This document shows positions 60,194 to 64,000 of a stretch of 64,000 nucleotides of DNA, one piece after another. Origin of the DNA: Turbatrix aceti (Eukaryota > Nematoda > Chromadorea > Rhabditida > Panagrolaimidae). The number at the start of each line of letters is the position of its first letter. Positions within the stretch are counted from its first letter, which is position 1. The position numbers and the translations under genes are program-made. A model generated the notes under the pieces. That model was not told the origin of the DNA and ran no database searches. It saw only the letters and a list, made by a program, of their open reading frames with translations. The stretch covers positions 8,875,246 through 8,939,245 of the forward strand of contig OZ017770.1 in assembly GCA_963969345.1 (NCBI GenBank). Reading direction: 5' to 3'.

Positions 60194-60658
60194 TCACTTG
60201 AGACGATCGGCAACGTGGTTGTAGACAATATTGTTGTAGCTGCCGAGAGAACCCTTCTTGGCGCATGTTTTAGCTTTCATTCTTTTGCAAACAGCGCCGT
60301 GAGGCTTCTTCAATGCCTTGATGGCAGTGAGGATGGCAAGGTTCTTCTTAGCCTTTTCTTCGAAAGGAGCGCGCTCGGCTTTCGTCAGGGCCTTCTACTG
60401 CTCGGTGAGCGTACGAGCATTCTTGACGACGTCTGAGTCACAGCGAGCCTTGCAGAACAGGGCGAACGCCGTAAGCGGATGCGTAGGACTAGTCTTTTGA
60501 CGGTAGTGGCAGAGAGCACTTTCACGGTGGCTGTATGCGGTCAGACGGTTGGTCAAACTGCTGCAAAAAAATCCACTATACATAGATAACGTATTCAAAA
60601 CAACCTACATTTCAACCCGGTCAAAAGAACAGGTGAGATCGTTGACAACATTCTGCAT
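60194..60658 (-). pseudogene. HMG-box protein gene interrupted by one stop codon
   Basis: Two exons, 60609-60658 and 60194-60560, would give 138 residues with one internal TAG (about 60394-60396). The block HPLTAFALFCKAR followed by LTEQ-stop-KALTKAERAPFEEKAKKN matches an HMG box, where the stop stands at the conserved tryptophan, so TGG to TAG is the simplest change. After the stop the frame stays open to a basic C-terminus ending VADRLK. The rest is intact, so the lesion looks recent or is an assembly error. Confidence 0.65.
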
Positions 60659-62515
60659 GCTTTGAGAATTAAACGTAAATGCCGGCTAAAAAAAACAAAT
60701 AACTAAAAAACAGAAATAAAAATAAAGCGTTTACAGCCAAAACAAAAAAATCACGCTAATGAGCATTTATGGTCTTTGCCTAGCATCGTTACGCGTTTAT
60801 GTGAATGAAGACAGATTTATCGATTCATCGCGCTCTTACAAAATAACCTTTTTTTGCTGTCCCCCGCAGTGCGTCATTTCTTGTTGTCATTATTTTTTCA
60901 GAGCTGCATTTTCTTTTTTTTCGGTCGCAGTATTGTCATAAATATTCGGAGTGTATGTAAAAGTTTTGAGTATTCAGTCTTCACGAAAACCTTTTTCTTT
61001 TTTATTTTTAATGCCGACTAAGATGAATATTTTTGATTCGCCGTTCGCTTGCCTTAACGATCGCTTTTGTGTGGCATTTTTCTTTCTGCATGACGTTGCC
61101 CTTCTCGGCTCCCGGCAGGTCGACGAACTTGACCTCGTTCTTAGTCGTCGTCGATAGGAAGACTTCAAATGAGTAGATCCGTCGGCGAGCTTCAATGTGA
61201 GTTTGGTGGTTGTCGCCGTCTGAGGTTGGAGCTGTTGTCAAGCTTGTCAGATTAGTTTATTCAGTGTATGGCAACCCTTTATATACCCCACCAAGAGTCA
61301 GTATGTGGATTTGCCTGACGGCAGCACTCTGACACACCAATGACTACCTCGTCTTTAGACCAATTATATCCCTGTTTCGACAAGTCAAGATCTGCAGCCA
61401 CTTTCTGTTTCTGACCAGCTGGCATCGCAGAATAGTCATTTCGAGTGCCCATGAATGCTCGTTCACTGTAATTTTTTTTATCTTTTCCAATCTGCATTTT
61501 GCAGTTCGGTACTTAGTCGAGATTGCTTTGTTGCCCTCAGTCATTGTCGGGTCGAGAGCGCATCCTTCCCTTGGCTCCTGTATGCATGCAGGCCTGCATG
61601 GCCTACCTGGATCAGATGTTGTCTTTGCCTCAGTCATAGCCTGGGCTTTACGCCGATTTCGGTCATGTTCAAATAGCTTCGGCCTGATTCACGCTCGGAC
61701 TCTGTCCCTCGCGTTCGCTGCCACACAGACGGTCGATATTCGCCCACGTTCCTTTGCATTAGACGCTTCCTCCTTCTCTCTATTCTGGCATTGCCCTTTG
61801 CGTAGCTGAAAAACTGGATGTGCTAATTCCCACCATGCCTGGAACACGGGCCTGGACCCTTTACATAAAAACACTCACCAAAATTGATTGAATTCCGGAA
61901 AGACGGTAGGTTGTGAGCGTGCGTCGTCTGTCCGCGCGACCGCCGTTTGATTTGCCACTCTTGGCTCCAGTTCGGTCCCGACCGACCTGGGTTCCACTCT
62001 CCTCTGATCAAATGACCTCCGCTCTCGGAACTCCGACGGTCCCGTCTGGCTCGTTTCACCTCCTCCTGACCTCAGACTCCTTATCTGGTTCCTGAAACCG
62101 CCCAGCTTCCTCACTGACTTCCTCGGCCTTCTGCCGGTTCGGATTAGGCTCGCTTAGCCTCAGCGACCTGTCTCGGCACGTTTCCGACCACCATAATTCA
62201 GGTCACGGCTGCTGCCGACCACGTCAGACTCCTTCGAAAAACTCACCGGCTTAACAGCGCCTTTGACCAATTTTGGGCCTCCGGACCGGATCCTCTCTGC
62301 CCCATCACAAACTCACCCCTCAGCGTGCCGCCGATGTGCCAGCGTGATCGTGCGTGTAGACGAAGCCCCGGTAGGCAACCATGGCTTTTGGTCGAGGCTC
62401 ATTTGGTTTGAATGTAGCTCCTTTTGTCTGTCAGCCCCAGCCGTTGACTGACCTCAAAAAGTATCGCGTCGAGAGTACGCACGCCTCAATCCAGCTCTCT
62501 CCGCTCACTCTCTGT
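60659..62515. other. Debris region, G/C-richer than its surroundings, no intact gene
   Basis: Several overlapping open frames of 60-97 codons on both strands between 61.0 and 62.4 kb, with mixed basic, Ser- and Arg-rich translations. I recognise no complete domain. A kinesin-like scrap is listed separately. The last 8 bases are the target duplication of MITE 3. Confidence 0.45.
61015..61235 (-). pseudogene. Possible kinesin motor-domain scrap
   Basis: The minus-strand translation contains EVKFVDLPGAEKGN, reminiscent of the kinesin switch-II segment (L-x-x-VDLAGSE), preceded by a strand-like SFEVFLS. No P-loop or other motor motif is nearby. The resemblance is short and the call is weak. Confidence 0.3.
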
Positions 62516-62904
62516 CAGTGTTCCGCTCTGGCCAAAATCGACTCTCGACTCTGACTCAGAGTCGAGAGTCGAAAGAGTCGACTCTTTCGACTCCGACTCC
62601 CAGAATCGACTCTTTGACTCCGAGTTAAAATAGGTTCACAAAAAAATGCATCAATAAACGCCTAAAACTGCGTGCTTTCATCTTTAACGAGTTTTTATTT
62701 TACAAAATCAAACATTTGGCATCAAAAATGCCTATAAAAGTGTATTTTTTTCAAAAAATTTTCATCAAAGAGTCGACTCCAAAGAGTCAAAAGGTCATTT
62801 TGTAAAAATCGACTCTCGACTCTGACTCTGACTCTGACTCTCGACTCTCAGAGTCAGAGTCAGAGTCAAAGAGTCGACTCTGAGTCGGAGTCAGCGGAAC
62901 ACTG
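62516..62904. mobile_element. hAT-type MITE 3 (389 bp)
   Basis: Starts CAGTGTTCCGCT and ends with its near inverted repeat AGCGGAACACTG. The 8-bp target duplication ctctctgt is perfect (62508-62515 and 62905-62912). The interior is built of gagtcgactc and gactctgactc words in both orientations, so it can fold extensively. It is a different family from MITEs 1 and 2 but has the same end type. Confidence 0.88.
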
Positions 62905-63339
62905 CTCTCTGTCCAAAAAACCATGCTCTTGCAGACAATCGCACGCGCGCGCGCGTTGGCCCGAGGTTTGGCATTCTGAGTCAAACGACAATCAGAGTTG
63001 TAAGCATTTTTTTCATGGTCGCATTCGCAGCGTTTTCCGTTCTCCCGTTGTTTTTTTTCGTTGTCTCGTTCGCTGTTCTTGCCTTGTTTTGTCTGTTATT
63101 TTTGATAGCACATCACGCGGATATGATAGCGTAACATAGGTGATATGATGAGCGAACTGGTAGGGCAAAAAATTACGCTTTGCTTGCGATTTCGTGTTTT
63201 TTTTTGCATTCTGTTTTCATTCTGCGCGTTCGCTTTTTGTCAAGTCATTTTAGTGTATTTTGGCTCAAACTTATTGGCTGCGAACGTAACAACTAATTTT
63301 ATAACGTTTTAAAGAGTTTTCTTGATCAAAATCAGTAGT
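62905..63339. other. Intergenic region, no gene recognised
   Basis: Begins with the right target duplication of MITE 3. It contains a short alternating gcgcgcgcgc run near 62945 and otherwise AT-rich sequence. Confidence 0.5.
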
Positions 63340-63472
63340 TTAGGAAATCCGTCTAAAGTCAAAGTCTTTGGTGGGGGCATTGTAAGCAATGGCGAGGTCG
63401 TCGGTCCAGCGCATACGTGGTCGTCCTAGCGGTCGCTTGGCTTCCACGTAGTCTTCTGTAGGGCGCCAGTCG
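63340..63472 (-). mobile_element. Non-LTR retrotransposon 3'-end fragment
   Basis: The minus-strand frame reads KRPLGRPRMRWTDDLAIAYN and ends in a stop at 63340. It shows the GRP..RW.DD motif of LINE reverse transcriptase C-termini and is related to the fragment at 46950-47110 (shared ...R..DL/NF.., NAP.KD.D). Confidence 0.65.
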
Positions 63473-63740
63473 GACTACCCAGTTGTCGTCGTCGGTTGTC
63501 GCGAACGATTACAAATTATTTTAATGAGTTTTATTTCGTGTGAACGTACGGGCGTGTATTCTCTCTTTTTTTTAATATTACCAACATTGAACCAGTTTTT
63601 TTCAACATTTTTTTTGTCGCGTTTGGATTTTTTACAAGGAATTTGCGTTTTTTTTGTTAAAAAAAGAAAAAAAAAATGATTTTTCGCTCCGGGCCTCCTG
63701 CAACGTCGTTCCTGCGTGTCTCGGTTACCGTCGTTCCACC

Positions 63741-64000
63741 ATGTCTGCGATCCCCCAGATGGCACCTCTCCTCGTAGATCAAGTAATTCCAACCTATAAC
63801 AATGGAAGGCTGGTTTATAACGTGTTTTTGGGTGCGCGTTCAACAAGGTAAGATTTTTTTATTTGTAACATGAAAAAAATATGTACTAAATTTTTTGAAA
63901 TATTTTGGAATAATAAAAAAATTGTTTTTCTGTTTTGCCACATTTTTTTCTAACTGCTTTTTGTTTTTCAGAAACGCGCCTGAGCTGAAAACTTTCAGTG
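63741..64000 (+). CDS. First exons of an unidentified gene (partial, runs off right edge)
   Basis: ATG at 63741, exon 1 to 63847 with a GTAAGA donor, exon 2 from 63972 (tttttcag acceptor) to the window end, in frame. Residues seen: M-S-A-I-P-Q-M-A-P-L-L, then VYNVFLGARSTR and NAPELKTFS. It is too short to identify. A weak likeness to the start of the Argonaute at 32.6 kb (N-x-F...R..A..K.F.V) is noted but not relied on. Confidence 0.5.

Noticed and set aside
1..64000. tRNA, rRNA, snRNA genes or CRISPR arrays
   Set aside because: No tRNA A/B box pair, rRNA segment or regularly spaced repeat array was seen by eye; a covariance-model search could still find a small RNA gene missed here.

Overview
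The window reads as nuclear DNA of a nematode. It is AT-rich, protein genes are split by many introns of about 45-60 bp that end in T-runs plus cag/tag, and the gene set includes nematode-typical families: a Patched-related (PTR) protein, an Argonaute of the nematode-expanded type, Fer-like SH2-tyrosine-kinase-type proteins and a NIPA-type magnesium transporter. The identification rests on gene content and intron style; no rRNA or mitochondrial marker is present.

Layout. 0-20 kb: the 5' end of an acidic gene leaves the window on the left (-). Then come a complete 11-exon PTR gene (+), an STK32/YANK kinase (-), a NIPA-type transporter (-), three tandem RNF141-like RING genes (-) and a TTLL4-like tubulin glutamylase (-). 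The last four are head-to-tail and 220-370 bp apart. 23-26 kb: a ten-exon SLC17-type transporter (-). 26-38 kb: an accessory, repeat-rich tract. It holds two hAT-type MITEs with 8-bp target duplications, a long inverted repeat built from Argonaute coding pieces, three degenerate copies of an unknown family, an intact slicer-type Argonaute (+), a fourth copy of the unknown family and another Argonaute scrap. 38-45 kb: a rhodopsin-like GPCR (-), RNA polymerase III subunit RPC4 (-) and octanoyltransferase LIPT2 (-); the last two are only 144 bp apart. 45-59 kb: a duplicated block with two intronless aspartic proteases, two almost identical SH2-pseudokinase genes 7.8 kb apart, a LIPT2 pseudogene, a small protein of unknown function and a nine-exon VWA-like orphan gene. 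60-64 kb: debris, with an HMG-box gene broken by one stop codon, a kinesin-like scrap, a third hAT MITE, LINE tails and the first exons of a gene leaving on the right.

Most intact genes are unrelated housekeeping or signalling genes. The striking part is 26-38 kb: a palindrome about 1.46 kb long, with arms identical over about 0.4 kb, made of pieces of Argonaute paralogues and lying 3.8 kb upstream of a complete Argonaute gene. If transcribed it would fold into long double-stranded RNA whose small-RNA products match Argonaute family sequence, so an RNAi gene family could be a target of RNAi. This is an inference from sequence architecture. The nearby intact Argonaute is too diverged in sequence to be the obvious perfect-match target; a closer paralogue outside the window is more likely.

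Exon structures were built by hand from reading frame, GT..AG sites and family alignment from memory. Every multi-exon CDS reported as intact sums to a multiple of three.
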